Part shown: positions 11,946 to 25,207 of the stretch, one piece after another
Layout: every line of letters starts with the position of its first letter
Position numbering within the stretch: the first letter of the stretch is position 1
Notes under the pieces: model-generated
Database searches by the model: none
Told to the model about the DNA's origin: nothing
The model's input: the letters and a program-made list of their open reading frames with translations, nothing else
Assembly: GCA_037176845.1 (NCBI GenBank)
Contig: JAYKXP010000037.1
Location: forward strand, 62,001 to 126,000
DNA: 64,000 nt
From: Paramarasmius palmivorus
Lineage: Eukaryota; Basidiomycota; Agaricomycetes; Agaricales; Marasmiaceae
Reading direction: 5' to 3'
Position numbers and translations under genes: made by a program

Positions 11946-13551
11946 TTCCTGCGCCCATTGCAGTGCATTGCCTGGACAACTCAAAACGTAGCCGACGCCG
12001 TACCGTCTCAGTTCAATTCTTCAAGCTTTCACTAAGAAATCGTTTAACTGGAGAACGAAAGAGCTTTCACTCGAAATCCAAACACGTAATTCGACGTCTC
12101 ACCGTCTTATCTTACATCCATATATGAATGTCTTCGCGTTACTACTACCCCTCAGCCCTGTCATGATGTTAACCTAGAATTTCGTTAGCCACATACTTGA
12201 CGTCAGGAACTGGGCCATACATTCAAGATATTGGTTGCACCCACGAAGACCCGTTTCCCCAAAAGGACGAGAATTGTACGAGGTCGTACGAGAGAACCCT
12301 CAAGGTCACAAGAAACCTCCGATGCTCGGGAGGTAACACTATCCAAAGAGGCCACAAGCTTTATATTCGACGGTATTGGACTCCTACAGAAGCGCGGTAT
12401 TAACAAATAGTAAATATGGATGCACCCCATTTTGTAGGAACGTGGTGTGGTACATACCACACATGTCACCTAATACGGCCGACGTTGTCAATGTTTTGAA
12501 TTGGGGAAAACCCCGCACGAATGGGAGTTGATGTAACTTGACGCCAGTCCACCTATGATGGGTTGCCGTGTCCTATAGATATAATGTCGTCTGAGTGAGA
12601 AAATTGGGTGTGATAGAAATATAGAAGACGGAGATAGTCGAAGGACGGCGATATTAGTCGTATGGTCTAAAGCTTCTCGACATGACCGTCATCCAACATT
12701 CATACTCGATTCTGTGACTATTCCCAGCGGAATAAAGAGTAACCGCTCTACCTCGTAGCGGAAACTCCTTGGCTTCTATTCAACGTGAGTGAATTGCCTT
12801 GCTTGCCAGTCACAGGTGAGCTGATGAGACTGATGACCATGTCAAAACCGAGTTCGCGTGCCAGTTCCTGGAGCCTGAGTTGCGAAGACCGAGTTTAGCA
12901 AATGAGGACGGCTGTATTTTAGGGTGGTACCTGAAGAATACAGTAGCGTTAGACATCTCAGAAGGTCCGCAAAGTACGCATCTGCCAAGTCGTGGTCGTG
13001 TCGATAAATAGCAAGTAGATGTACCCAGGGCTAGAGGTAGCGTAAACGCTATGGCATCGATAACCTGAGATAGAAATTCGGAAGCGTTGATTAATTTCAA
13101 CGGTAAAGATGTTTCCATACCGTATCTTGCAAACCCATGTGAATTTGTAGGTCTAGAAGTGAGCCTTGGGAGAGTAGCTAGCCCAAGTATAATAATGAAG
13201 TCATAATCTGGAGAAGAGCTCAGTCGTTTACAGACCTCGACCGAAAACATAGGCAAGTCAGATGACCGTGATGGTGCACTGTAGCAGGATATAGAGCGCT
13301 AGAACCATTGTGGTGCTTGATGAACGATGACCTATCATTCCATTCTCAGAGCTGATGTTTCGAAGTAGATACAGCAACCTTTGAAGCTTGTTCCCTAGAG
13401 AACGCGGAACACCACAGAGGCTTTGATGATGGGAGTACGAGGCAGAGAAGTTTAGCGCTCAAAAACCTATGACGCCGGCTTAGTCATCTCGAAATATCAT
13501 TTTGCACAGGGTTGGGCTGCGCTGTACCTCCTCTCATTTCCTACTATCACC
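11946..13551. other. 1.6-kb intergenic region, no gene recognised
   Basis: Between the F-box gene and the intersectin-like gene. The longest open frame (minus strand, 12810-13256) has no motif I recognise and unconvincing composition. A perfect 8-bp inverted repeat with a 2-nt centre lies at 12445-12462. The right end must carry the intersectin-like promoter; no TATA box is evident there. Confidence 0.4.
12445..12462. repeat. Perfect short palindrome
   Basis: GTGTGGTA, two bases, then TACCACAC: 8-bp arms pair perfectly. It stands alone in a non-coding stretch and may be a factor-binding site or chance. Confidence 0.5.
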
Positions 13552-16500
13552 ATGTCGCAATGGGGCCAGCAGCCAGGATTCCAGTATCCTATGCAGACTG
13601 GATTTCCTGCTGGTAACCCCCAATTCCAACAAAATCCTCAGTTTCAACAGCAAAATCCCCAGTTTCAACAGGGTACACAATTCCAGCAGGGATTTAACCC
13701 CGGGGCAGGTGGTTTGCTTCCCCAAAGGACCGGATTTCCAGGGCAGGGTCCTCAGAGTTTTCAGCAGCCTCAGCAGACTGGTTTCCAACAGCCTCAACAA
13801 ACTGGATTTCCGGGATCTGGGTTCTTGCAGTCACAGCCAACAGGCTTTCCGGGTGCTGGCGGGATGATGCAGTCGCAGCTTGGACATCGACCAGCCCCAG
13901 TGCCACCTCCGGTACCCCCTATTCCAGGCCAGTTTCAACAACAGAATCAGTCAATGCTTGGAGGACAGCAGGGAAGCGGGTTTCTCAGTCCGTCGCCTGC
14001 AGGAGGACCTATGGCACGCCCTCTTGTACCGCAAGTGACAGGTTACGTGGATCCGAGACTGCAGATGATGTCGAGCACGTTTATGCCTCTGAATACCTCA
14101 GCGCCGTATTCAGCTGGCGGAATGCCTCAATTGCCTTCTCAGCAGCTACAGGGTGGCCTTAACCTGCAGCAGTCTATTCAGAATTACAATCAGGAACAAA
14201 AGGGTACGGCAGCACCAAAGGTGCCCTGGGCTCTTACGAAGGCGGAGAAGAAGCAGTATGATCAGATCTTCAGGGCTTGGGACGCGCAGGGCACAGGGTT
14301 CATCAGCGGTCAGACCGCGTTGGAGGTGTTTGGACAGAGCGGATTGAGCAAAGATGACCTAGCCCGTATCTGGTGAGCATTTTAAGGTCATACATGGATC
14401 ATTACAACTAATCAATTTGGAAGGACGCTGGCTGACGTTGACGATCGTGGAAAGCTAAACATCGCCGAATTCCATGTTGCAATGGGACTTATCTACCGAA
14501 GTAGGCATTGATTGTTTACTCCTCCAGACCATGCTAACGAATGCACAAGGACTCAATGGTAATGACATTCCGGATCAGCTTCCCCCAGAACTCATTCCGC
14601 CATCGCATCGAGACCTTGATCGTTCAGTCGACATTCTCAAGGACATTCTCAAGAGTGAAACCCGCGACATTGATTCCCCAGTCTCCAAGATGAAGAGTCG
14701 CTCCTTTAACTCTTCCGACTCATCGCTGGATCCTCGTCGCGATGCCACCATTTATAAACACACCGACGAAGGTTCTGCTGAGTCTGTTTACCAACCTCGG
14801 TCTCGCCACGTCGACCGCAAGAATGTGCGATCACGGAATGAAGTTGGTGCAGACGCAGATCTCAATGATGTCAAGCGTATGCTGGACAACATTGACCGCA
14901 GTTCAGAGGCCAATGCGTCACGGTCTGCTGAGGATGAGGCACTTGACTCGGAGATGGAGGACTTGAAATATCGTGTCAAGCGGATAGCAGAGGATCTGGA
15001 ATACCTGTCGCGGCCCCCAAGGACAAGTTCGAAGGAGGAGGAGAAGCGGCGACTGGAGCGCGAGCTGCTGACTCTCAGGCACGAGAAGCTGCCTGAGGTC
15101 GAGCGAAAGATTAAGGCTAGAGATGAGAGACGAGACCGAGAGAAGAGGCAATGGGCAAGGGATAGGGATCGTGCAAACGACCGCTTTGGGAGGTATGACG
15201 ACCGAGACGACCGAGAAAGAGAAAGGTTTGCCTCGAGACGATACGACGATGACAGAGACAGACCGTACTCGCGAGGTGCCTACGATGACCGCGACCGACC
15301 ATATTCACGTGGCTCGTATGATGATAGGGATCGGCCGTACTCTAGAGGTCCTCGTGACGATTACGACCGACCCAGCTCACCTCGGCGGGATGATTATGGG
15401 CGTGCTAGTCCAGCTCCTCCCAGAGAACGTACGCCACCTCCAGCACCTACCAGCGCAATCAGCCCACCGCCTGCACCTAAGCCTGCACCATCTCCAGCAC
15501 CAAATACCAAGAATATGACACCGGCTGAACGTCAAGCCTTTGCTCGAGCTGAGGCCCAACGTCGCATTGAGGCACGCAAAGCTGCTCTTGGTCTTGTTGC
15601 GACTCCTTCTCCCGCACCGGTAGACACCAGTGTTGAGGACAGGTTAGCACAGGAGAAGAAAGAAGCAGAAGAGAAGGCACAAGCTGCTGAGAAGGAGGCT
15701 GCTGAAAGGGAAGCTATGAGGAAAGAACGCTTAGGGAGAGAAAGGGCACTGAAGGAAGGTAAAACATCACCTGCTCCCCCTACGCCTTCATCCGCTACAG
15801 AGGCTCCTGCTCCTCCTGCGCCTACGCCAAAGACGGCTCCTCCACCTCCGAAGCCGAAAGTTGCACCTCCTCCACCCAAACCTAGAGGTGCACCTCGACC
15901 ACCGCCTCCTAAAGCTCCAGTACAAGCTCCGGCACCTGCAGCGGTCCCTTCACCTGCAGCTCCTATACGTGTCGAACCGGACCCAGAGGAGGAAGCGCTT
16001 CGTGCTCGCGAAGAAACGTTGAGAAAGCAGCGTGAAGCTCGCGAAGCACGTCTCAAGCAGCTAGAGAAGGAAGAAGAGGAAGCAAGACTCGAAGAGGAAC
16101 GATATCAGGCAAAGATTCAGGCGATGAAGAATAAGCAAGCTACTCCCGTCGAACAAACCCCACCAGCTCCACCACCACCCCAGGCACCTCCTGCACCTCC
16201 TGCTGTTGCTAGTCCCCCGGCAGAAAAGGCTAGCACTAATCCATTTAGTCGCTTGATTAAGGAGGGTAGTGGCAGTGGCGCCTCCCCAGCAACTACGCCT
16301 GCAGCAAGCGCATCTTCGACGAATCCTTGGTCTAAGTCGGTCACATCTCCGCCACCAGCACCTCCAGTGGCACCTCCTCCCCCAGTTTCGACCTCAGGGC
16401 TACCGAATCCTGTGAGGACAGCATCGACTACCCCTACTCCGGTCAAGACACCGTATAACACTGCGTCCTCAAACCTTGACGGTGATGATTGGGATGTCAT

Positions 16501-19500
16501 CGAGGAGAAAGATGATGATTCGGATAGTGATGACGAAGTGAACAAGATCAATAGTTTCAAGAACGATATTGCCAGCAAGCTCTTTGGACGGAGCACACCA
16601 GGCCCTGGTAGTGGACCGGCGTCACCAGCACCTGCAACGTCTACTCCGCCGCCACCTCCTCCAGCACCAGTTGCTCCTCCACCTCCAGCTGTCCCAAATG
16701 CTCCTCCGCCACCCCCGGCACCTGCTGCACCGACAGCGCCTCCGCCCCCACCTGCAATGGGCGGTGGTGCACCTGCGGCAGCACCCGGAGATCGTGGTGC
16801 TCTCCTTGGTTCTATTCGAGGTGGGTTGAAATTACGACCCACCAAGACTGTGGACAAGAGTGGGCCACAACTAGCTGGTGCCGTCTTGGGTGACAATGCT
16901 CCTCCAGCTCACATCAACATCAATGCTGTTAATCGTGCATCTTCTCCCCCAGCGGATCCTGTGTCTTTACCTACCCCTGCGCCGATGGTTTCAGAGGTTT
17001 CCAACACATCTACAAATCGTCAGTCTGTTGATTGGTATGCAGGATTAGCCGCTGATGCTAGAAATCCAGTTCCTCCTTCTGTGGAACGTCTACCTTCTAC
17101 CCTTGAAGAGAACGAGAGGAATGATGATAGCAGTGATGATGGGCCCGAGGATGCTACCGGTCGAATGGGAAATCACGTCACTCCAATCCCTAATATTCAG
17201 GTCGAAGAAGCTGTCTCTGATTCTTTGGCTGATATCGATATGTCTACCAGTAAGCCAAATTAGCTTCTCTTCCTTGCCCATTGTCTAATTATGTACTCCA
17301 GAGATGCGCGTCAGGTCACTATATTCATTCGAAGGAGACGGCCCTGAAGATTTGAGTCAGTACCAAAGACCTTGAGAATAACACGATTACTTACAGCTGG
17401 TCTACAGGCTTTGGCGAAAACCTCATACTCACCGCAAGCCCATCCAAGACTGGGGGTGACTGGTGGTACGGTACTGTTGTGAGTACGGGTAAGTCGGGGC
17501 TGTTCCCCAAGACCTACGTGCAGCAAGTAAAGCAAGGTCAGCCTCGTATGTCAAACTGTGATAATGCTGTACTCATGCCCATCCACCGCCCGAACAGTCA
17601 AAGCCAAAGCGATCTATGCATACACCGGCGAGAACCCCGATGAGTTATCAGTCGCAGAAGGGGACGAAGTTACTATCATAGACTCAACCGAAGATGAATG
17701 GTGGAAGGCTGAAAAGGGCGGCGCGGTATTCATTGTACCCGCTGCGTACTTAGAACTTGTCGAGGGTTAGTGACTACACCCCATTCTTTTCAGTCCTCTG
17801 CTCGGCTTTCCCCTACAACAGGCAGGCTAAAATTTGCTTTTTTTCTTTTATGTTCGCATGTATCGCCTCAATAAATTTCTTATCTCGGAATGGATAACTG
17901 CTACTTCACTCAGATGGGCCTCACCAAGAACCAACATCGATAAGTAACGGACATGAGGAGCCGGCACCACCCGTCCCGATACCCGACACTGAAAGGATAC
18001 CTATAACTGCTCCGGAGGACAAAGATATACCAGCATATGTGGAACAAAATGAGGACGATGAATCTGATAGCGGCTCTGAATACCTTTCTTTCGAAGAGTC
18101 TGATGAAGATGAGCCGGAAAGTAAAGAGGATCGTGTCGCGAGGGAGCATGAAAGACAGATGGTACTGGAAGCTGCAGGGTTGATTATTAAGCAGGATGTA
18201 CCCCCACCCCCTGTTCGAAGAAGGTCAAAGCGAAGACCCCCACCTGCCGCCCCGCAGCGGCTGTCAATCTCGTCAACTAAAGATTTGCCTCCTGTTCCTG
18301 AACGGGAAGCTGTTGACCATGTAACACATCTCAATGATGCCTTCGATAGGTACGAATCGTTCAAGCAAGCTCAGCTCAGCACCAACAGACTATCATTTGC
18401 ATCTGTGGACTCTACCGTCCCCCCTTCGCCGACTGCCTCCAACATCTCAGTCTCTTCGCCAAAGGAAGAGCAGCGTACACACTCGAGCATATTGGGCTTC
18501 CTCGGTCGAAAGACTCCAGTCGAAACCGAAAAACGTACACTCAACATATCTGGCCCTATTCTCAATGTGCCCGCAGAAAACACCACACGAGCGAATAGTC
18601 CTGCGTTCGGAAGCGTGCGTGCTTGTTTTGAGCGACATTTTCATGTAGCTAATGACCGATCATAGTCTTGGGCAAGTCTTGTTGACAAGACGGCTTTGGA
18701 GGAAATCCCAAGTGCTGAAAGGCGACGGCAAGAGGTATGTGCCTCCATCCTTCATACTCCGATTGCTAAGTCTCTGTAGGCTATTTTCGAATTCATAGCG
18801 ACCGAATCTGCTTACGTGCATGATTTACAACTTGTTGTCGAGGTGAGTTGGTTCTAGTCTCTGGACATGGGCATCGGAATTTCACCCTTCACAGGTATTC
18901 TATTCCAGCATGTTACCGTTACTAGACACAAAGGCTATCACAGTCGTTTTCGCGAATATCGAGGACATTCTATTGACGAATACAGTTCAGTGTTCTGATT
19001 TCTTCCGTTTCCTAAATCCTGAATACCTACGACAGGCCTTCTTGAGTTCACTCGAAGAAAGGCAAAAAGACTGTCGATTATACATCGACAGGATCGGGGA
19101 TATTCTGCAGAGCCACATGTCAAACATGGGAGTTTACATGGAGTACTGTGTCAACCAATCAAATGCTATCAAAGTCCTGAAGTCGCTTCGGGATTCCAAT
19201 CCTGAGCTTGCTTCCCACCTACAGGTGAGAGATACACTGAAAGTGACCTGTATCAGATGCTGATACTCTAGTAGCGTCTCAGAGAGGACCCTGTCACGCG
19301 CAACCTCGACCTCTCGAGCTACCTCTTGATACCTAGTCAGTGTTCCCCTGAAATCAGCACCCGCGTAACTAACATCCTATTAGTGCAACGCATAACGAGA
19401 TACCCTCTGCTACTCAAACAGGTAGCGATTTAGACACCGTCAATATCAAGAAATCCGTGGCGCTGACAGTCTCTCAGGTTCTCCATTACACCGAGTCCGG

Positions 19501-20230
19501 CGAGGAACAGTCCAAGGTCGGGAATGCACTGGAGATGGCCGAGAAGATCCTTGATCATATTAACGAGACAATTCGAGATCAAGAAGGGCAGGAGACTTTG
19601 AAGGAGATATCGAAGCACCTGTGGATTGGACAAGGGTTCGTTTTGAAACTTCCTGATTTTTAAATCTTACCTTGTACCAGGCGCCTTGATCTGACCGCTC
19701 CAACCCGGAATATGGGAGCTCGGAGATTAATCAAGGAGGGTACCTTGCTCAAAGCCAAGAGTGGGCGGAAGCTGCACGCATTGTTGTGCAGTGATATCTT
19801 GGTGCTGACCGATTCGACTGTTAAGAATTTATACCGAATGGTAGGATCTGCCCACCTGTCATGGTTACTATATTATTGACTTGGATGAAATTTCTAGCCA
19901 ATAGCACTCTCTGAGGCTCAGGTGAAAGATCTACCAGGAGCGAGAGGTATGGCTGTGTAGTCTTGCCTTGGTCTTCCTTCGATACTGACGGTTACTAGAT
20001 GACCTGGGTTTCCAGATCTCGCTGCCTTACCCCCGAGGAGGAGAATCGATCAATCTCAGAGCCTCGTCAGTAAGAGATTGCCAAGGTAACATGATTTTTA
20101 TTGTACGCCGTCCCGTCTCGATTTGACTTTTTCCCTCTTAGTTTGGGTAGTAGCCATTGAACGTGCCATACGCAAGTGTAAGGAAGCGGAAAGAAGGGCT
20201 GCCCGTCGTAGTCGTGGTTCAATTGGATGA
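13552..20230 (+). CDS. CIN1: Intersectin-like endocytic scaffold / Rho-family GEF (Pan1/Cin1-type)
   Basis: Large multi-exon protein of roughly 1,800-1,900 residues. Domains in order: a Gln/Pro/Gly-rich N-terminus with NPQFQQ and QQTGF repeats (1-220); an EH domain (about 224-305) with an intact EF-hand-like DVDDRGKLNIAEF loop; a coiled-coil and Arg/Asp-rich region with DDRDRPYSRG repeats; a long poly-Pro segment with a further Glu/Arg coiled coil; two SH3 domains (LYSFEGDGPEDLS...GDWWYG, about 17303-17535; AIYAYTGENPDELS...EWWKAE, about 17600-17765); an acidic linker; a DH/RhoGEF domain (FEFIATESAYVHDLQ...IPMQRITRYPLLLKQ, about 18780-19420); and a PH domain (RRLIKEGTLLKAKSG...VWVVAIERAI). 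It ends at a TGA after a short Arg-rich tail. This matches basidiomycete Cin1/intersectin, which links endocytosis to actin and Rho/Cdc42 signalling; no C2 domain is seen. Start is the ATG opening the Gln-rich repeat region. Confidence 0.88.
13615..13692 (+). repeat. Tandem NPQFQQ-coding repeats in the intersectin-like gene
   Basis: Imperfect units of 18-24 nt encode NPQFQQ four times (the last reading TQFQQ). They sit at the start of the Gln-rich N-terminus, as in Pan1-type proteins. Confidence 0.7.
15241..15375 (+). repeat. Tandem DDRDRPYSRG-coding repeats
   Basis: About 30-nt units encode DDRDRPYSRG three times with a decayed fourth (DDYDRPSS). Synonymous positions differ between units, so the array is old and maintained at protein level. 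Confidence 0.75.
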
Positions 20231-20646
20231 ATACCTCAATCGGACAATTATCTCAGGAATCTCATACATAATCATAGGGAACTGCATTCAAAATAATACC
20301 GATAGAATACTGAACTTCAAAGGGGAATCATGGGATCTCAAAAGGTATCAGTGTATCACAATATGCAAGTACGGCTGTACCATCCAAGCTTTGTTAGGTG
20401 GGTAAAAAACGCGAGATCAAGGTCAGTTAAACCACCAAATAGAAGAGAAAAAACAACGATGAGATTTGCAGGAGAGTCTACCATCTACGGATTTGCTACT
20501 TTCCCCTCATGTGGCAAACTAAAGGACGTTACCTAGGTGACACGGGACGATGCGTAAGATTTTTGTCGTAGTTGGGTGTAAGCCAAAACAGACGCCCAAA
20601 CAGAGAGCGGAAGCGCCTAGTTGGTTTCTTCTTGACCACGACAACA
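20231..20646. other. Intergenic, no gene recognised
   Basis: About 416 bp after the intersectin-like stop codon. It holds that gene's 3' UTR and the promoter of the DUF6697-like gene. No open frame with meaning; no clear TATA box. Confidence 0.4.
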
Positions 20647-22327
20647 ATGTCCGACCAGTTGCCCTATGATCTGACGACCAATCTTTACGACTATGATACT
20701 TCAAAGAAAAATCTGGAATTCGGAAAAGGAAACGTTAGTAAAATAGTCTGCAACTCAGCTGCGTCTTCATCTCACAAGCATATCCGTTGTTGCACAGGGA
20801 CTTATCCACATCGTTGACATGTCTATAGAGATAGAGAAGGAACGGAGGAAGGCTCAGAGTGCTATGATTGCTAGAGATGCAACAGTCGAACGTCTCGTGG
20901 ACGCATACAAGCTTCTCAGGGAAAAGACAACCTTGCTGGAAAAACTTCAAAATCAGTCGCCTCAACAGCAAGTTCTGGCAAACAAAGAGAACATATTTCC
21001 AGAAGTCATAATTGAAGAGAACCAGCAAGAGCGGAAGGCCAGAGATAAGGAGAATGAGCCAGTGTCCAAGGTACTGTAATTGAACACTCCTGCTCAATTC
21101 GCTCCTAACGTCCATCATTAGGACCTCACTGAGCGTGACGGCCTCAGCAGCAGAAGTTATCTCGCAGCACCCGTCAATCCTTTCATCTATCATCGCACTA
21201 CACCTCCTATTCTCTCGAGAGCTAGTTCCGAAGCTTCTGTAACAAGTGTCTCAAGCACCAGCAGTGGCAAGACTATTTTTCAAATAGACGACAGCGACCT
21301 CGACTTTACGGTACTATCTTTCAATACGGCCTGGGGTTGGTCAAGGCGCATCTAAGCTCTGCCCTAGATTGTACGATCCTCACCCTCTGGGGAAGCCGAA
21401 GACTCGATTGAAGCAAGACACAAGTTACTGGCATCAATTCCACTTCCTGAAGACATCCCTGAAGACGCCCTCAAGCCATTCGTGATGCCATCTCCTTATT
21501 CTCTCCCTGAATTTCTTGGTGTAAGCGTACTTCTTCATCTTTTGCACAGTTGCTAATTGGGTTCCAAAAGTTACTTCGCAATTCGTATGTTGACTTGATC
21601 TGATCACTACCGGGTGCTCATCTTGCTCAGTGTCTCTGACTATCGCACGTTGAACGAACTGACGACATCCTGGTGCCCTCGACGCGAAGAGCACGGGTAC
21701 TTCCTAACACCTGTATTCAAATGCAGCACTAATCCACGCGTCACGACGGCCCACCGCTGGACGTCTGTTGACGTCTTTGGCAATATGACCAAAGCTACAG
21801 GCGAGTTCTATATCGCCTTTAGCGCCCGCCACAACTGATACACCACTCCAAGAATGTTTTTACAATAAGAACGGCACATGGTACTACGCTGGCGTGTACC
21901 AAGCTTTTAGGATGGACGATTTGACACCCAAGGAATGGGAAGCACTATCTAACGAAGTAGGCAAGATCTTCGTTATTTAGCGCACGTCGGCTAACGTTAC
22001 ACCCTGCAGACTACTCAAGCCCTCATCAAAGACACCCTTGCAGGCAGGAAGAATATCTCCCCCCAGAATGTTTACGAAACTGCACAATTATACGCCGCTG
22101 GAGCCCTCAAGGTTGCTTGTATCGGTTTGCAATGCGTGGGATTCAACAGGATGCTATATCACGCTATCCAAGATCAAGTTGCCAAGCTGAGTCAGAGGAA
22201 GCAAGGGGGGTATAGCAGTGGTAGTGATCGCCATGGACGTACCGGATCGGATGTTGTCGATGGTCTAGCTGGCTTGCTCATCTCGGGTCGCAGAGACGAA
22301 GGCGGAGTCGATGATACCGCACGCTAA
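20647..22327 (+). CDS. DUF6697-like protein with N-terminal coiled coil
   Basis: Unknown function. Exon 1 (20647 to about 20733) encodes MSDQLPYDLTTNLYDYD; the next exons give a Glu/Lys coiled coil (EIEKERRKAQSAMIARD...LREKTTLLEKL), a Ser-rich linker, and PEDALKPFVMPSPYSLPEFLG. A 14-nt microexon (about 21571-21584) joins this to SDYRTLNELTTSWCPRREEHGYFLTPVFK. The C-terminal conserved block contains ECFYNKNGTWYYAGVYQAF, LTPKEWEALSNE, QNVYETAQLYAAGALKVAC and IGLQCVGFN. I recall this block as the basidiomycete DUF6697 domain; that name is from memory, not a search. Ends at TAA 22325-22327. No signal peptide or membrane segment, so probably nuclear or cytoplasmic. Confidence 0.75.
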
Positions 22328-22525
22328 TCACGTCATTCATTTCACTATTTTCCTTTCATTTCCGCACTTGGGCTTTCGGGACTTTCAAGAACGCAGTGTA
22401 ATAGTAAACCATCATCGTGTGTATCGTACAATCCAGGAATCAACTTGTACAACTAATACGCCAGTATGAAAGGCCGAGAATAGAAAGTGGGTGACATATC
22501 TAGTATATCCTGGGCCGGCTTCAAC

Positions 22526-23972
22526 TCACAGTTTGGTGGCTGGCGTAATTTTCTGGGCAATGTATCTCGAGCCACCATCGAGCAGGATGTGAACACCAGT
22601 GACGTGAGCAGAGGCTGGTGATGCTAGGAATAGTGCGAGACCAGCCATGTCTTGTGGAGTGCCAAATCGACCTATGACGGTGTCAGTAAGATGGTAAAGA
22701 ATAGCAGGTAACTCGGATTGACCCGTTGGTTGGATGGAGTTGAAAGTCTCTTCGCCCACGGTGGTCATTCCATATGCAGTCATCTTACTGGGGAACAACC
22801 TAGGTATGATATCATGGTAAGAAGCACGAGAGTCGAATCAGAAAACATCGTGCATACCCCGGTAAAATAGCGTTGACACTGCGAAGGAGAGTATCGTATA
22901 AGAAGCTAGAAGTGCGTGTCAAGAATAGAAACATACGTGACATGTTGAGGCCCAAGTTTCACAGCCAGAACCGAGGTTAAGTGGTTCACTGATGTCACAG
23001 TTTGGAGATACTCTCGGGTTGAGAGATTAGCCTACGTACCTGCTGCTTTACTGGGTTGATCTGCGTACTGAGGTTAGTTGCAAGAGAGGTAATCAACATG
23101 TTTGAACGCACAACTCCATGTACCGTTCCCAGGTGCACTCAAAAAGCCTTCAACGCCCGGTTCAACTGATGCGGTTGAGGAGATGTTGATGACGCGTCCA
23201 GGATCGTAGGAATTTGAGTCTTTGATGAGTAGGTTCGTCAGACTGGACATGTTTTCAGTTTGCGGAGACGAGAAAGATAGTAAAAACCCTACCCCGCAGT
23301 CACTGAGAAGCAGAGTTAATTAATGATAGAAGCAAACGTCAGGACCTAGGCAACGCACTATAGAAAATGCTCTTCACATTCACATTGAAGACATTGTCCC
23401 ATCCCTTCTCCTCGGGGAAGTCATCATACGACCCACCCCAGGTTATCCCAGAGTTATTGACGAGAACATGTAGCTTGGATTCGCGCTTCTTGAACTCGGA
23501 GATGAGAGCATCACACCCTGCTTTGGACTTGAAGACTTGTAGCCCTGTTCACTGGCATTCTTGCATGAACACACTCACGCCAACGTTCCCAACAATGTAA
23601 TGTACTGATCCAGTAGCATTTTTGCTCAGTTCAGCAACAGCCTAGCAGTTGAAAAGTATCAAAAAAGCGCGTTCTTGTCAGACGCAAATCAAAATGACGC
23701 ACGCACCTCCTTCAGCTGTGATTCCTTCCGCGACGCGATGTACACCTTGGCGCCATTTTGTGCAAACCCCCCTGCGATCATTTTTCCAATGCCAGAGCTG
23801 CCTCCCGTTACAAGGACTGTTCACATGAGAAACTGGACGGTGATGACGCGGTGAAAATGGATTGACCTATCTTGTCCTTGACGTTGAACAATGTCGATAT
23901 TTTGAGATCTGGTAAATTAATGAGCATTTTTAAGGCAAATTTTTTTGGAACAAACTCGCCTGGTACAGTCAT
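22526..23972 (-). CDS. Short-chain dehydrogenase/reductase (SDR)
   Basis: NAD(P)-dependent oxidoreductase. Minus-strand exons begin with a 13-nt first exon (23972-23960) encoding MTVP plus one base. The next exon ([14 protein letters not shown]) is reached through an intron whose donor is GC rather than GT. The Rossmann motif [33 protein letters not shown] (NNSG in place of NNAG), [11 protein letters not shown] and the catalytic YQPSK (YxxxK) are all present. The last exon has [18 protein letters not shown] and [13 protein letters not shown], typical of the SDR C-terminus. At least nine small exons. Located next to two enoyl reductases and a P450. Substrate cannot be told from sequence. Confidence 0.85.
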
Positions 23973-25207
23973 GAAGGGCAGAAAGGTATACGAACTGAGG
24001 AAACGGCACTAGCAAGCACCGGAGATTGTTGTTAAATACGGGGAAGCCGGCATGTCGGATAGCCGGAGTATCTCTCACGTGAGGATATCCCATTTTTGGT
24101 CATGGGAAATCCTCGGACGTAGGGCTTTCACCGCGACCACAACGTTTCTCAGCTGCTTCTCTTCATTGGCAAAAGTCTATGGAATCATTCAACTCATATC
24201 AGCCACAGAAAACCAGGTAGAAAAGCTAAATTTTGCGACTAGAGCCGAATGACTGCCTGGCTGGTATCAATTATCAGACTGGTTTTCTGGAGATCGCTTC
24301 ATATCAATATCGCGCGTTTCCAAGTTTCAACATTCGACCCTGCTGTTGTCTGATCATCTCGGCGCCACTAGTCGCGCTGCGCCTGGTTGCACTTGTCGCT
24401 ATCGCAGGTAAAGTGGATTGGGAACTCTTACCTTTTAGCAGGACACAGGGTCTGTCTCAATCTCAAATTCCGCTCATGAAAATTACCAGGCTATAGGTGC
24501 ATTTGGAAGTGACAAGGACAAGGCGTCATATCATCTTCTCGTTGAATTGGTGATCATGAACTTCCGCGCATGGAAGTGACTCTTCTCGTCATCAGCTTCT
24601 GCTACAACGCATTCTTGGTCTTCAAGGTTGCTCGGGCCCGAATTTATTTTGCATTCTCCACAGAGACCTCGCTCCCGCTTCCTGGGTCCGACGTTATGCA
24701 GGTTGATTTGCATCACTACTCAGCGTCGAGCGATACACCCTCTCAAGAACTGACAAGGTTCGTTTGCCTGCTTCCCGCCTCTGTAAGGGCTGATGGCTGT
24801 GGAATATAGCTAAAACTTGACGTCTCTTCCGGAACTGATAGACACGCGCTTAGCCTTCAGTTTTTGCTTCGTGTTTTATTATTATTTTTTTCGTGGTGTA
24901 TTCTTCTGTAGCAGGAAGATTCTGAGTGGTAGATACCATGGCACAAATACTTCAAGTTGGTGTCCCCTCCCAATGAAGGATTTGCACTAGAATTATAAGC
25001 CTTGTAGTAAAGTCGATAAAAAATGTGCTCGAATGGTATTTTTGTTGAGAATCGAAATTTTGACCCTCAGTACGGCACTCGGCTTTCTCAATATCCTGAA
25101 CTCCTTCTCCAGCGTTCTACCAGCGACCTTCGTCGGCATTCCCCTGAATTCCACCATCATATTGTCAATGACACGACCAAGAATAACATCTCTTCTTCTA
25201 CTCTCAC
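23973..25207. other. 1.2-kb intergenic region, no gene recognised
   Basis: Lies between the divergent SDR and the first enoyl reductase. Short open frames around 24233-24809 have no motif and mismatched composition. The segment near 24880-24905 is T-rich. It presumably holds both promoters; a decayed gene cannot be excluded. Confidence 0.4.

Noticed and set aside
12810..13256. 148-codon minus-strand frame in the 12-13.5 kb gap
   Set aside because: No motif, and possible donor/acceptor pairs give no better protein; left as unassigned.
15532..16896. Long minus-strand open frames rich in Gly/Ala opposite the intersectin-like gene
   Set aside because: They mirror the proline/alanine-rich coding strand (CCN/GCN codons give GGN/GCN antisense) and have no start context, introns or motifs.
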